64,000 nt of DNA from Zoroaster sp. YZ-2022. Its lineage: Eukaryota; Echinodermata; Asteroidea; Forcipulatida; Zoroasteridae. Positions 34,195-47,399 of the stretch are shown piece after piece. Below the pieces are notes generated by a model. That model was not told where the DNA came from, made no database searches, and saw nothing but the letters and a program-made list of their open reading frames with translations. Position 1 is the stretch's first letter. Each line of letters opens with the position of its first letter. The stretch covers positions 97,475,056-97,539,055 of the forward strand of contig CM055816.1 in assembly GCA_029582265.1 (NCBI GenBank), written 5' to 3'. Position numbers and translations under genes: made by a program.

Positions 34195-36600
34195 TTTAAA
34201 TACACCGCAGTGACTCGGTAATCTCCGTCAGCTTTAGGCCTATTTGCATTTTGATCATCGATGGCGTGATTCTGTTAATGAAACCATGAATTCTTCGAAA
34301 GCACAATTTAATGGACAATATCGTCACGATTAGAGCATACTTTTGACAGGGCATGGAATCGGTGTCCTACTTTTTTAGTGACTGAAAATAATACCCGCAA
34401 GCAGGCGCTGCGCAGTTAATAGGCCCATCATTAAACTACAGCCACTGGCTCATTATTTATGCAGCAACCCTATTATCTAGACCAGCGCGATCATGAGTGT
34501 ATTTTGTCAGTTCATCTAAAGCTAGGACACCGATGCCCTTTCAAAAGTTTGCTTTGTTCGTGACGATCTTGACCCGTTAAGCTCAGAAGTAATTAACAAG
34601 AGCTGTAACAGATATTGATCTGTTATGGTGCGAAGTTAGAGCGCCCTCCAGTCAGGTACTTTCGTACTCGCTTACGAGAACTACAATTGTTGCGTTTGAG
34701 AAATTTGAGGTTCAAAATTGCTGACCTCAAATGCATTTCCGTACTTTCTGAATACAAAGAGGCATGGAGACATTTATATATTACATAATTGTTATGATTT
34801 AATTGATAAACGTGTATTTAGGCTAATTTGTAAAGTTAGAATTACCAATGAAACGATATCATTATAGCTTGTGCTTATGTACCTTCGAATACGTAACGTA
34901 TACATAGTGTTTGCTCCTTGAGAAATTCATTGTATTGTCGATCTTGTGTTGCACTAATGGGAGTTTCTTCATTTCAAATGATTGATCGAGTCGTAGAGTA
35001 AGGACCAAATTGACTTTGTTATTGTTTCGAGAACAATCTGTAGTAAATAATTGGATACACCTTATTGCATGGTTAGGGTTGACATGTTAGATCTAGTGTA
35101 CTTATAGTTTTCCATGTTGAGGTACTTGCCTAACCAGTTTGTAGAATTAGTTGTCTTCCATCTCGTTCCCTTTTTGTTCTCTTTTCCTAAAGTTTTCACG
35201 GAGTGATTGGAGTATGTATATGACCTTATGACTGAACAGTTTCAGAGAAATAAAGTCAAGAGACACTCCCGTGAAACATCTGTCGAACTTTGTTTAATTT
35301 GCGATCTCAGTGACAACAATTACAAGGGCGCTTGTCATTTCAACCAGAAAAAAAACCTAGGAAAACCCTCAAATCTACCACAATAAGTGTTCTGGGTTTT
35401 TACGTACATTTTTTAATAACTAGTAGTACACGGGATCTCACAGCTAACGTCCCATCCGACAGACGAAGTAATTATAATGTGCAGTAGTAGTGACTCGGCC
35501 AGGTCTCACGCACTTTGAATAATTGCCTGTGCGGCAGTCCTTTAAATTAAACTTACGAACTTTCTTTCAAAAATGAAATGTGGAGAAGTTTCGCAGCTTT
35601 CTTTCAGTGATGAAAAAATAATGTCCACAGCCACAAACGTGTGGGTGGAGGAGTGTGTGTGATTCTTTACGAATTCAAAAGGCAGTGTTAAGAAGAATTT
35701 TGCCGACGTCAGACAGTTCAGGATATTTTTCCTTCGGACCGTGATTTTTATGGCAGAGTCGTCCAGAGTTTAACCACAAGTTGCAAAGATGTGAACAAGT
35801 TACACAAGCCAGAGTCACCAAATTAGTCAAATAATCGGACTATGAGCAGTTTCTGGGAGTAGATAGGCTCTGAGTGCTTAAAATCGCCAGCCAGAAAATA
35901 AAGGAGTGCTGTTGGAATGTGTATGCCACTTTAATTTACGATCATTGTATAATTTACATTCATCTCAGAGGGCGCTGTTCAATAGCTGCTACTTTTAATT
36001 TTTCTCTGCCGTAGATTATAATAATTTTATAATCGTAATTTACTACTGTGTGTTTCCAGCCATTGACTCTTGATTTGTGTTTTGCTGTGTTTGGTAAGAT
36101 ATTTGTGCTTTCATTGTGGTGGCTTTTTCTTCACTGTTTGGTAGTTAATAAGCCAGATTTTGCTTAGATTTTTATCTTCGTTCAAGTGTACTGTTTTGCT
36201 ATGTGTACTAATATGGCTGCCATCATTCGTGCCTGTGCTCGACTTTTAATCTATCCAGCGTTTTTGCATCTTTGTTTTGTTCAACACAAGTCACACCCGA
36301 AGTTCAATTCTTGTGTTGACGCTGGAGACTATCATTGAAATGGTGCGTCTTTTGAGTATTATCCCTATCCACAATACCGCGGGCGCCAAATGGCACATAT
36401 ATTTGTGGTCATTTGTTCCAGACCAGGGGATAAATAAATGGCAATTTTGCAAACGTATTGTTTTACGACCGGTGGAGCTTATACATGGTCCCACAGCCAA
36501 AATGCCAGGCGAATTTCATGACGGTCGCCCTCCATCGACGATTTAATTAATCCGCGCATGAGTTAGCGTCACCCCCCACCCCCCTTCCCCAGCCAGCGCG
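34195..36600. other. Long stretch without a supported gene
   Basis: AT-rich, no long ORF. Two GAGGGCGCT motifs occur (about 34640, inverted, and 35970). It lies upstream of a possible first exon near 36.7 kb and may be its distal promoter region. Confidence 0.4.
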
Positions 36601-36680
36601 TTATTCAAAAAGAAAAAGTGGCTGCGGATAGTCATAGTGGCTGCCGAATCGAAACTTAATCGTGGACAAAGCGATATAAA

Positions 36681-36818
36681 ATGCTGCCATTTTGGCAGAG
36701 ATATTTGATGAGTGCACTCGGAAATGGAGATCGACACGGAGGGAATGATGAAAGCAGCGATGATCAGGGCGAAAATAGGACATCTCGAGCGACGATGGAT
36801 CCGCAGCAGGGGATGGAG
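36681..36818 (+). CDS. Possible first coding exon of an unidentified host gene
   Basis: From ATG 36681 the frame is open for 46 codons to GGAG|GT at 36818/36819, a good splice donor (GATGGAG-GTATTT), phase 0. The peptide is hydrophilic and acidic (MSALGNGDRHGGNDESSDDQ, then PQQGME), typical of a disordered N-terminus. The 5' side (36480-36680) is CpG-richer than its surroundings, consistent with a promoter and 5' UTR. An alternative start is the Met ten codons in. Downstream exons would lie past the gap at 37353, so the gene cannot be identified. Confidence 0.35.
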
Positions 36819-37352
36819 GTATTTATATTGTGTAGGTCATGACCGTATAACATTAGTTAGGCACTAGGCCTACCCTTTTAACATCGAAGTTTTAAATTGG
36901 ATTTTGAGAATAGTTCATTTTAAGCTGTATGCAACGAATTTAACATTGAGTGTGTATTATAAATGCCTAGATTCTATTTTACGTATGCTCTTTTCCGCGT
37001 AATTTCATGTTTCACGAGATCGTGGAGTAAACCATTGCCCCCCAACAAAAAAACCACACCAAACATCTATACTCTAAATAAATGGTCGCCTTAATTTAGG
37101 GAAGCCAAGATGGCCACCATTGGCGGCCATGTTGGATTAAAAGATTATCACGCTGATTATGTTATTCATTTATGTATTCAAAAGCTATAGAAGACGGCGT
37201 GTAATATGTTATTAAAGGACGAAATATATGCAATTGCATTATTTTTGCATGACACTAAAAACAAATGGATATTTAATTACATTTACAACCTGCTGTTACC
37301 GATAACTGTGGACCTTCCCCCAAATTAAAATTATTGTATTACGAAAAAAATA

Positions 37353-37852
37353 NNNNNNNNNNNNNNNNNNNNNNNNNNNNNNNNNNNNNNNNNNNNNNNN
37401 NNNNNNNNNNNNNNNNNNNNNNNNNNNNNNNNNNNNNNNNNNNNNNNNNNNNNNNNNNNNNNNNNNNNNNNNNNNNNNNNNNNNNNNNNNNNNNNNNNNN
37501 NNNNNNNNNNNNNNNNNNNNNNNNNNNNNNNNNNNNNNNNNNNNNNNNNNNNNNNNNNNNNNNNNNNNNNNNNNNNNNNNNNNNNNNNNNNNNNNNNNNN
37601 NNNNNNNNNNNNNNNNNNNNNNNNNNNNNNNNNNNNNNNNNNNNNNNNNNNNNNNNNNNNNNNNNNNNNNNNNNNNNNNNNNNNNNNNNNNNNNNNNNNN
37701 NNNNNNNNNNNNNNNNNNNNNNNNNNNNNNNNNNNNNNNNNNNNNNNNNNNNNNNNNNNNNNNNNNNNNNNNNNNNNNNNNNNNNNNNNNNNNNNNNNNN
37801 NNNNNNNNNNNNNNNNNNNNNNNNNNNNNNNNNNNNNNNNNNNNNNNNNNNN
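37353..37852. other. Scaffold gap (500 N)
   Basis: Exactly 500 undetermined bases, the same size as the first gap. The contig to its right starts with anomalous sequence. Confidence 1.
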
Positions 37853-38269
37853 AAAGGTTTTTTCTTCTCAAGGACACAGGTGCCCGCGGGCCCCAAAAAC
37901 CCACACTTGTGCTGGAAACCCAGAACTTGAGTTCAGTCCCTTTTTTTTTTGACTGATTTTGCCCTTTAGTAATAGGAGGTTAAATATTGCCCTCAAAAAA
38001 TTTGGATTTCAAAATACTGTACTAACAAGTTAATTTCCCTTTGATATGGCAAATACACCATCAAGTCTTTTTATTTTCCTCTGCAGAGATCATAAACCCA
38101 CAGGAAAACGACGCTGTCATCAGCGCCCATAATTCCTCATGATTTGAAATGTTATGTCCGCGTTCGGTCACGGGGATTAAAACCCAACTTTTTGCATCAC
38201 CTATAAATTAAAAAAAAGAAAAACATTAAGTTTATGTTTGCCCTCATTTTTATAAAAAAATTTTGTTTG

Positions 38270-41200
38270 GTTTGCGGTAACACCATGTGTTTTTCAACTA
38301 ACGGAACGGGAATACGGTTCAAAAAAAACTTCCCAACTTATCTCAACCCGGGTGAGAAAGGTTAAAGGGGAGTTTTTAACCCCCTTTTTTTCTCCTTCGC
38401 TAGTGAAAATATGGTTCAGGGGGGCCATGGGGTTTCACGGTTTAAATTTGGTTCAGGAAAACCCATGGGACTTCAGGGTTATTCTCAACGTTATTACTTC
38501 CTAATCTTCTTCAGGAGAATGAAGAGGTTTCCGTGCAACTCTGTAGTTTTTTGGGGATTATGTGTAGAATGGGGTTCAGGGTGCTACTGTTGTGTGATGT
38601 GTTGTGATTGGTTGCCCCCGTGGCATTGTTCTTTTTGGTATGTTTGCCTGCTGTGTGAGTTGCCGTCGCTGGGCGATCAGTTGACAGTGGGGGGGGGGTG
38701 TTGGGGGATGGTGGATTGAAGCCAAATGTTGCTGATGAAATGCCCATGTCCGGGGGACATTTCGTTTATGAACCCAAAGCCCTCACAGGGGTTGTACCAG
38801 TGTTTTCCCGGGGCAGATCTTTTTTGATCAATGATAGGTAAATCGGGGGAATGTTTGATGCCCGGTTGCCAATTCCCCCCCGCCGTTTGTTTCCTTTGAG
38901 TGGTCGGGGTCTCCCGGTCTGTGTACACTTTCCCACAAGCAATTTGGTAGCCCCCAGTTGGGCTGGGATCATGTCTGTCCTTGTGGGGTTTCATTTCCAA
39001 CTTTTTTCGGTAGTCCAATGTCCTTCCCTCGGGATATGCTGAATCTTGTGTGAAGTGTGGCCGATGTTTAGCGGCAATGGTTTTTGCGCAGAGGATGGGC
39101 GTTCCGGGGGGGAACAACATGGTCTCCATTGTTTTTAACAGGGGTTAGATGTTTCAACTCGGATGGCAAGGTTTTATCACTGATAGTGGGGCCCTTAGGG
39201 GGGTGCTTTCCGGGGGATTTCACGGATGGTGGGGGGAAAACGACCGGGCATTTAGGTAGCGGTCTGTGTGTGGGTTTTCGAAACCGAATCCCAACAATGG
39301 CAGGGGCCCGTTACCCCGCCAAAAAAGGGGAACATGAAAAAAAAGGAAAAAGGTAAACCTGGGCCGAAAACATCTCAAATAATAGCAGGACAAAAAAATT
39401 TCCCGGGCGCCCAAAAAAGGGGAACATAAAAAAAAGGAAAAGGGTTAACCCTTAACCAAATAACTATCTCACACAAAACCAGTGTCTTGCCGGGAATAAA
39501 TTTTTGCCCCCCAAAAAGTTTCCCCGGGAAGAATTCATATAGTCTATTGAACCTTCCCCCCGGCTCCAGAAAAAAAGGGGGGGCATATCCGTGGATACCC
39601 AGATTTTAAAAAACGGAACCCCCGAAACCCAATATAAAAGACGGGAATATCAGGCTGTCAAAAACCCTCCGTATGACTCTTAAACACATTCTAAAGGCAG
39701 ACAAGGGAAAGCCACAGTAGTGATGGACCGCTGAATACATCAAAAGGTTCGGGAAATTCCCCCCGGATACCTACACCCCCCTCAAAAAAAACCCCGACCT
39801 TGCAAAAGGAAAGTCCCCCAAAAACTTTTTCCAAACCAAACACACCCAAAGCACTAAGGCACCCCCGTCCGTCCACCAAAATGCCAAGATTTTTTGGGCC
39901 CCCAAATTCATAAAAACAACCGCCCGACGATTTCTCACCCCGAGGTTCCCCGTTAACCCCCCCAACACTTAAAAAACCTTTCCCCAGTGGGTGGCCCCCT
40001 TGTCCCCTTTGGCGGGGTTTTCAACATCATAAAGGAACCATTTGCAGCCTTCCGACCCCTAGTGATTTTTTGGGTCGGTCATTTTCCCAATTCCGACGGG
40101 CAGGTACCCTCGAACCCTGTTTTTCGAACTGATAAGCCCGGGGCAAACCATAACGCCAGATCTCAGATCTATTTTTCTTATTTTAAAACCATACTTCCAA
40201 GGGAGAGATTATATCAACGTCTTTGGCACCAAGGGGATCCCGTTTCCCGGCCCCTACAAACATCTTCATGGAAGATTTGGGAAAATGACGGCACGATACA
40301 AACCCAAACAAAATTTTCCGTGGTACTTTCTTTTGGCGCCGGTTCCGACAAACTGGTGACTCTGGCCCCTCAACCAACTCGAGCATTCAATTCAAGGGAA
40401 ACTGAGACATCCGACTGTTCCCTTTTCCTTGTTTCTATTTAAACGGGTTGATGGCTCACTTGGGCTTGGTTTACAAAAACCCCACACACCCGCTACCTAA
40501 ATCCCCGGTCGTTCCCCCCATCCGTGAAATCCCCCGGAATGCACCCCCCCAACACACTATCAGTGATAAAGCACCATCCGAGTTGAAACATTTTGCCGTT
40601 TAAGAACAATGGTACAGACCGAAAAAGCAAGTTCCCCCCGAATGGGGCGCCCACATCCTCTGCAACCCCAAAAAACCCATTCCCGGCACGGGGCCACCCA
40701 AAAAGATTGCGGTCCTGAGGAAGGACATTAGGTCTACCCGGCCCAAAAAAGGGGAACAGTTACACCCCACGGGGGAAACAGCCCACCGTAAAGCTGGGGT
40801 CTAAACCTTGTATTTGGGGAAAGTGTAGGGGAGACCGGCGAGCCCTTTCGAAAAACCCCAGGAACACAAGGCCCACGGCGCAGGGGGGAATGTGAAAATC
40901 TGCATCATCAAACACTCCCCCGATTTGGACCTATCATTGACTGGCAGAATGCAAAGATCTGGCCCAAAAACACGGGTAACCGTCGTATCAGAGAGGCCCG
41001 GATTAAAACATGACACTGTCCCCAGGACTCGGTATTTCATAAACACATTTGGCATTCAATCATCCCCAAACACCCACCCCCCACTGTCCGCCCCTCACAA
41101 GGGACCACACAAAACAGGGGAAACAACACAACAAGAACAACCCCGGGTGGCAACCAATCACAACCATCACACAACATAGCACCAATCAAAACCTTCCCAT

Positions 41201-41495
41201 TCAACAAAAAAACTCTTAAGGGTTGCATCGGCAAACCCTTTCATTCTCCTGAAAAAAGAGCAGGCTTCAAAACTTGAGAATAACCCGGAAGTCCTAGGGT
41301 TCCCCCTGAACCATATTAACCCAAAACCCCCAGGGTTCCCCCTAAACCATTTTCCCCAGACATGAAATGATTTCCCCAAATTGGTTCTCCCTTAAACCTT
41401 TCTCATAAGGTTGAGATAAGTTGTCGCGGTTCTTTCGAACCTTTATTCAGTTTCCGTTAGTTGAGATAAACACATGGGTTACCCCCAAAGCATTG
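38270..41495. repeat. Large diverged inverted repeat (about 1-kb arms)
   Basis: The left arm (about 38270-39290) and right arm (about 40455-41495) are reverse complements with many indels and homopolymer differences. Landmarks shared in inverse order are CCATGTGTTTNTCAACTAACGG, the TGTTGTGATTGGTTGCC segment, AATGATAGGT, TTTCAACTCGGATGG and CGGGGGATTTCACGGATGG. The spacer is about 1.15 kb. Minus-strand ORFs in the left arm (for example 38677-39129) have no recognisable domain. Being next to a scaffold gap, this could be a palindromic assembly or read artefact, or a fold-back transposon. Confidence 0.8.
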
Positions 41496-42335
41496 ATTTC
41501 CACCATGCAAAGCCTCAAAACATATATAGTATTAAAGATTGGGGAAATTTTAAAAATATCATTTTTTTAAGAATTGTATGTCGACTTGTATTCTTTAAAT
41601 CATTTGGACATCAAAATGTTTTACCCCTCACGGGCCCAAAATATTGCAAATGCAAAAAATAACTTACAGAAACCCAGAGATGATCATTTAACCAATATCT
41701 CGATCGTGTATTAAAATTTGAGCAAGAACAGAAAAAAGTTGACTTAAAACACGCACTTACAAAGTTTTAAAGGGTAAAAAATAAAAAATTATTGAACACA
41801 TTTTTCGAACTTTGGGTGTGTTGCAACTTTGGCTATGATTATCTTAAGGCAAAGGGGTTTGTTTTTTAGTGCCCCAGTAATTGGCCCTTCAAATAACAAA
41901 TAAAAATTTTGACCGGATTTTGGCAGAAAGATAAGTCCTGTGGTGGAATGGCCAGAAGAGGCATGCCCCTATTCTAATGGGGCACAAAACGGATTTTATT
42001 GAAAAAAAGGTCAGTGTAGACCATTTATTAAAAAAGGGGATGGGTGGATAAAAAGTATTGGCCAATAAAATTAAATATACTTTAAATAATTAATATTACA
42101 TGACGCATAAATAAAATAAACCAAGATTTCAGAGTTTTAAAATTTCAATTTCAGCAATTTTGTTATTCACATTCTCCCAAAAATCAAAGAAAGTTTTTAA
42201 AATGAAAGGTGTAACCCGAACGGCAACACAATTACATCAAACTTTTTTAATTAAATTTAATTTTTTTTAAAGAATTTTTTTGGACTTAAAAAAACCTACC
42301 AAAAAATTTTCTACAATTTTTTTTCCTTTTGGGAT

Positions 42336-42530
42336 GTGAAACGATGCAAAATTTTGTTGGCTCGGAAAAACGAGTCCCCTATTTTTTGTCCAATCTGTCC
42401 CCACTGCAACCACACATTTTCGTATAGGTGGCATGTAAAACCAACTATGGAATCCCTAAATTATAAAGGTCACTCTGAAGAAGGGGCGTTCAATGATTGG
42501 ACGGAAAAAGCCCTCTTTCCTCTTGGCTAA
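42336..42530 (+). CDS. Short ORF with a C-x2-C-x2-C zinc-finger-like start
   Basis: A 64-codon frame contains IFCPICPHCNHTFSYRWHV, with closely spaced cysteines and histidines that hint at part of a C2H2-type finger. The second half of the finger is not convincing. Surrounding sequence quality is poor. Confidence 0.15.
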   Translation: MKRCKILLARKNESPIFCPICPHCNHTFSYRWHVKPTMESLNYKGHSEEGAFNDWTEKALFPLG

Positions 42531-42699
42531 TCAAAATTTTTTTACATGAAGGGAAAAGGGAACCTATAGATTTTTCGGGTCGGGAAATTCCCCCACAAAA
42601 ATTGGGGGTCGGCAAATACTTCCGGAGGCCATCTCCCGTCATTTCCCCAATATAGCAGAACAATACGCTAAGATTCTCACACAAAAGCCCCCTCTATTA

Positions 42700-45600
42700 C
42701 CCATGCCCCTGGGCATCCGCCATTTAATCCCTCTTTCTGGGCAAAAAAACCCCCAGAGGGAGAGCATAGGGGGAAGGGGGGGGTTATTTCCGGACCGGCC
42801 CACATTTCGGGGGGTCACACCCTTTCTTTCCGGGGGGCCACCCTTATTAGGCCCCCGAAGATGGCGGGGGGGGATCGGGTGCTTTATGACCATGAGGCAA
42901 AGGCCATGCGATGGTAAAACCCACCTCACAAAGCGGTGGTAAAAAAGGGATGCTAGCGAAATATTCGAGAACAAAGGGGCAATCAAAAACCCCTGAGCAA
43001 AGGCGGGGAATGACAAAAACCCAAAAATACAATAAAGGGGCCTGGTACAGCCCCTTAGCAAAAAAAGAAACATTGGCAAATAATATCCCAATATGATGAA
43101 AAACCCCCAAAGACATGACCAAGACACCGGGAAGCGGAGAACCCAACTGGGGCCAAAAATCCCCGGCATAAATGGGGGGCGCCGGGGGCGGGCGCACCAA
43201 AAAGATCAAAGAATGCATGATGTGTACGGGTTACAAAACAAACAAAACACGAAATACTCACCCTTTTAGGCCTCAGGGGGTTTGGCTCGGGGCCCCGCCC
43301 CATCTTCCTGCCAGCCCCCCCGGTAGGGGACCCGGGCCCCCGGGTGGGCGACTTCACAAACCCCCTGGGGATATTTTGCCATAGGGGCGCCCTTAAATAG
43401 GCCCCTGGCGCGGCGACGGAAAATGGGTGGGAAGGGGGGAAAACCGCCCCGGGCCCCCCCACGGGGCCCGGGAAACCCTAACCCCAGCGGGAATAGTGTC
43501 CCCAGGCGCTGGCGGAAGGGGACCCGGAATAAACAGTTGGTTATGTTGGGCGAACCTGTTTTTCGGTGGGCGACCCCGGCGTATGGGGCCCGATCCGCCA
43601 CCCGAAAAAGGGCTTTAAGTGGCAACAAAATGTTCCCAAACCCCGACGATTTTTTGTCAAGAAACCGCCGCGGGATGGCGGGCCCCACCGGTTCCCCCGG
43701 GGTTGGCCCCCTCCCCCGGGATATTCCTCGGCGCGAGCTGTGGGCCCCCGGGGGAAAACCCCCTTGATGGATAGATGGAACAAAAGGGGCTACCCCGGGT
43801 TGGGTGCCCCCGGTTTCAACGTTCCGTCCCAAACGAGAGTTTACGAGGGGGCGTTAAAAAATACCTCAATAAGATGGTGGAGGGTTTTTGTCGAACTGGA
43901 ACCATCCGAAACCAGTTGGGCGGAAAGGACGATAATTAAAATTCGTCGGGGGCTTAAAAAGAAAAATAAAAACCCCCGCCCCTGAAGAATGGGGGGCGAT
44001 GAAAATGGGTTAACCATCTAAAGAAATGGCGGTTCGTGTTGTGCCTTCCCGGTGGAAGACCCACGCCGCCTCCCCCAACCCGCGGCCGGACCCAAGGCCT
44101 GCCGGGGGTCGGGGGAAAAATCCCCGCAGGTCGGTGAAATTCCCGGGGCTGGGGGAGGTAGTTCGACCGGGGGGAAAAGAATTCCGGGCTGCGGGAGAAC
44201 CACCGGGCCCGTGAACCGGGAGGCCTGGGGAAACCCGCCCGGCGGGGCCAAAAGGGCCACGAGGAAAATTTTGCAATGGCCTGCTCTATCTTGGCCAACC
44301 CCCGCGATCAGGAGACAAAACGGGCCAGAAGGCTCTCCCCGAGATCGCTAGGCGTCTTGCCAGGCATTGGGGTGTAAACCCCCAATGACCGGGGGCTGGG
44401 GGGGGTTAAAAAAAATCCCGGAGGGGGGTCGCAAAGTCAATTGTACCACCGGGGGAAGGCCCCCTGGGGACCCCCCCGAACAGGGGGGCGGGCCCCATGT
44501 CCCCGCCCGAATTTAACCGCTGACAAGGTGATGTTGTGGGGCACCAGTGGAAGGTCCCCGTCAAAAGGGGCACAGTTGCCCGGGTGTTCCCCCCGGGGGT
44601 TGAAAACCCACGTGGTGGCCCCGTTCGGACCCCCGGTAACCCCGGGGGGCCAGGGGGCACCCCATCTCCCAATTGATATGGAGAGACCCCTGATCGGGTC
44701 GACATCCCCCCCCCGCCTCGTGGGGGGATGGGCCCCCCTCCCCACACGCCCCATCCCTCGATGGTCACCGGCGTTGCGGCGCCCAAAGACCGCCCCGGGT
44801 TGGCGGGGGACATCCACCAAGGGGGGGAAAAAAAGGGCGGTCGAACCGGGCGTCGATGGAATCCCCGGTCGGAACACCGACAACAGATGGGTTGGACCGG
44901 GCGAAAAACCTGCAAAAACGATGAGATCACCATGCTGGCCATGAGACCCCGTTTCAACCAGGCCGGGCGGGACCACCCGGGGAAAAAACCCGCATCCCAA
45001 AGAAGGTCACCCGCCCGGGTTGGCGGGGGGAAAGAAAGGTCGAGCTGGGCCCCAAAAACGGTTTCGGGGGACGGGCGACCCGGCTGGATGGCCCGGGGGC
45101 GGCCGCCCTCCGTTTGTGCCACTGCCGGGGCCCTTGCCTCGGGGGCGAGATTCTCCGTACATGAACACCGAGATGCCCTTTCGCGGTGCCTTCCCAATCC
45201 CCCCACCCGGTGAAACCCCGGGGGGTGGAAAAACAAGGGGGGCGACAAAATTGGTACAAGTTGGGGAACGGGGGAACCCCGGGTTGGAGTCGGGGCGGAA
45301 TGGATCCCCCAAGTCAAAATCGCCGCCCAGGCCCGGGGGGATGGACTCGAAAGTCTTTAAAATCTGCATCCGAAAGCGGGGCGGGTATCGGTTGAGGCGG
45401 TTATGGCCCCCACCGTCCACCCCTTTTGGGAACCCGAAAAAGGTGGGAAAAAACCCTCCCCCCCCCCTGGGACCGGGCGCCCCGGGGTGTTTGAGAGGAA
45501 AAAGGCCCCCCCGGGCGGGCGCGTCGTCCCGGCGGGATGGGAGTCGGCGGGACCACCCACGGGGGGGCTCGTTTCCAGCGGAACGCGCGGCTCGGGTTTG

Positions 45601-47360
45601 GCCCCCCCCATGGGGGTTTACCCCGGACCGCTGAAAGGGGGGCGGCCCCCGGGGCCGGCGATGGGAGGCCGCCACAAGCCGCCACGCGCCACCCGGGAAA
45701 GGGGGTGGGTGAGCCCGGGGGCTGGGGCTGTTGACCCCTGAGGGTTTTCCCCCCGCGCTCCCCTTTACCAAGGGGACAAAAAAACCACGAGCGCCGGCGG
45801 GGGGCGGAATCTTGAAGGTGCCCAAATTTCCGGGCCCATTTAGGGGCCGGGCGAGGTTTTGGAAAATTTAAACTTTCGTGGCCCCGGGCGCTTCCGCCTC
45901 CATCGACTCCTGAAATTTACCGCGGGGTCGGGGGGAGGGGGGGTGACGCTGCGCGCCCTCCCCGGGGGGAAAAAAGGGGCCCAAAACGTTTGGCCCCGCG
46001 GGGAAAAAACCCCAACGAATCGTGAGAACTTTCCGGGGAAGCAATCCATGGTCAAGGCAATGAGGGTAAAAATCCCGGGGGGCAACCCCCAACCCGGCCA
46101 AAAACTCCGGGGGGCAGGAGGGAAGAAAGGGCCCCGCCCCAGGCGGGGCTGTGCCCCCTTTCGAGGGTTTAAATTTCCCCCCCGGCTCAAAAAAGATTCT
46201 TCGTGAGGGAAAAACCCCATCAGGCCCAACTTGTCCCGGAGTCGGACTACCGGTGCTGTGAAAACTGAGTAAAATCGGCGGCGGGGGGCAACCCCGCTTT
46301 TATGGGGAACCACTTTTCCATCTGGGAATGGAATTCATGTTTAACAAACCGGGCCCCCCGGGACGGAAAACAGGTGTAAATTGGCCGAACTGGTGTTTGG
46401 GAACGACGCGCTGAACTGTGTCTCCTCCAGGAGGAAGCTGCAGAACCCGCACCATGTCCCCTGTCCAAACGCGCCGCCCATAACCCAGGCCTGCATTGGA
46501 CAACTCCCCGCCTCAGAGCCCGACTGGGGGGACGAGTTGACAGGCGACGGGGGGTCCCCGGCGGGCCCCTGCCCGGGCAAACCGCGCGGGCCCTACCTCC
46601 CCCGAGAACCTGGGGTGGGTGGAGACTGCGGGGGGGGGGCCCGGGCCACCGGGGGCGGGCCCCATAAGACTGAGTCGCCCGCCGGGCGGGGTGGACCGGG
46701 TGGGGGGGGGGCCCAGTTGGCGAAACCCCCTGGGTGATAAGCCCACATGGCGACACCGTAATGACTACGGGGTGGCTCGGCCGGGGCACTGGTCATGGTC
46801 CCCGCCTTCGGGGGAACCCCCCCGCGAAAACTGGGCGGTCGGCGGGTTTTGCTTTCCCCCCCGACAAAGGCGGCCGGGGTCTGGGGACACAGTCGACCCC
46901 GGGGGAGCCGCCGCAGCCCCAAAAAGGGCCCATGGCCCGAGGGAAGGGGGCCGGAGGGGGACCGCCGGGGTCATTCAGCCGGGAGAATGGGCCAGCAAGC
47001 ACCGGGGCCCGGACAAAAACCCCGCACCCGGGGGCTGCCACAGGGCCGGGGCCTTTTGGTGTCAGCGGGCCCCGGAAAGGGGAGGGGGCCCCCACCGGGG
47101 CCTTACCCCCCTGGGCCCTTTTTTTCTTGGGTCACCCCGGGGGGAAGTTTTTGGGTGAAACCTTTCCGGGGGGCTCCTCGTTGCCGTGCCGCATGGTGGG
47201 GGCGGGGCGGCCCCCCCCGACCCCGCACACGGCCCCTCGGCCCATCGGCGAGGGGCTGGGCAGGGACCCGGGGGGTGGGGATAACCACCGGGCAACGCCG
47301 GCCGGGCCCCCCGGGGGAAAATTTTCCCTGCGGGGGACTGCCCTCCAACGTTTTGCCATT
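42700..47360. other. Anomalous extremely GC-rich block with homopolymer runs
   Basis: Base composition switches from AT-rich to strongly G+C-rich for about 4.6 kb. The block is studded with runs of 5-9 G or C and blocks of A. ORFs of up to 300 codons on both strands are only what stop-poor GC-rich DNA gives; none shows a domain. One cleaner stretch (about 46380-46510) reads without homopolymer excess but is not recognised. Possibilities: an unpolished contig end, a contaminant, or a true GC-rich satellite. I give no gene calls here. Confidence 0.7.
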
Positions 47361-47399
47361 CTTTATTTATTTTGGGAAACGAAAACCGAAGAAAACTCA

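Noticed and set aside
37296..37930. Long ORFs around 37.3-37.9 kb
   Set aside because: They consist almost entirely of the 500-N gap.
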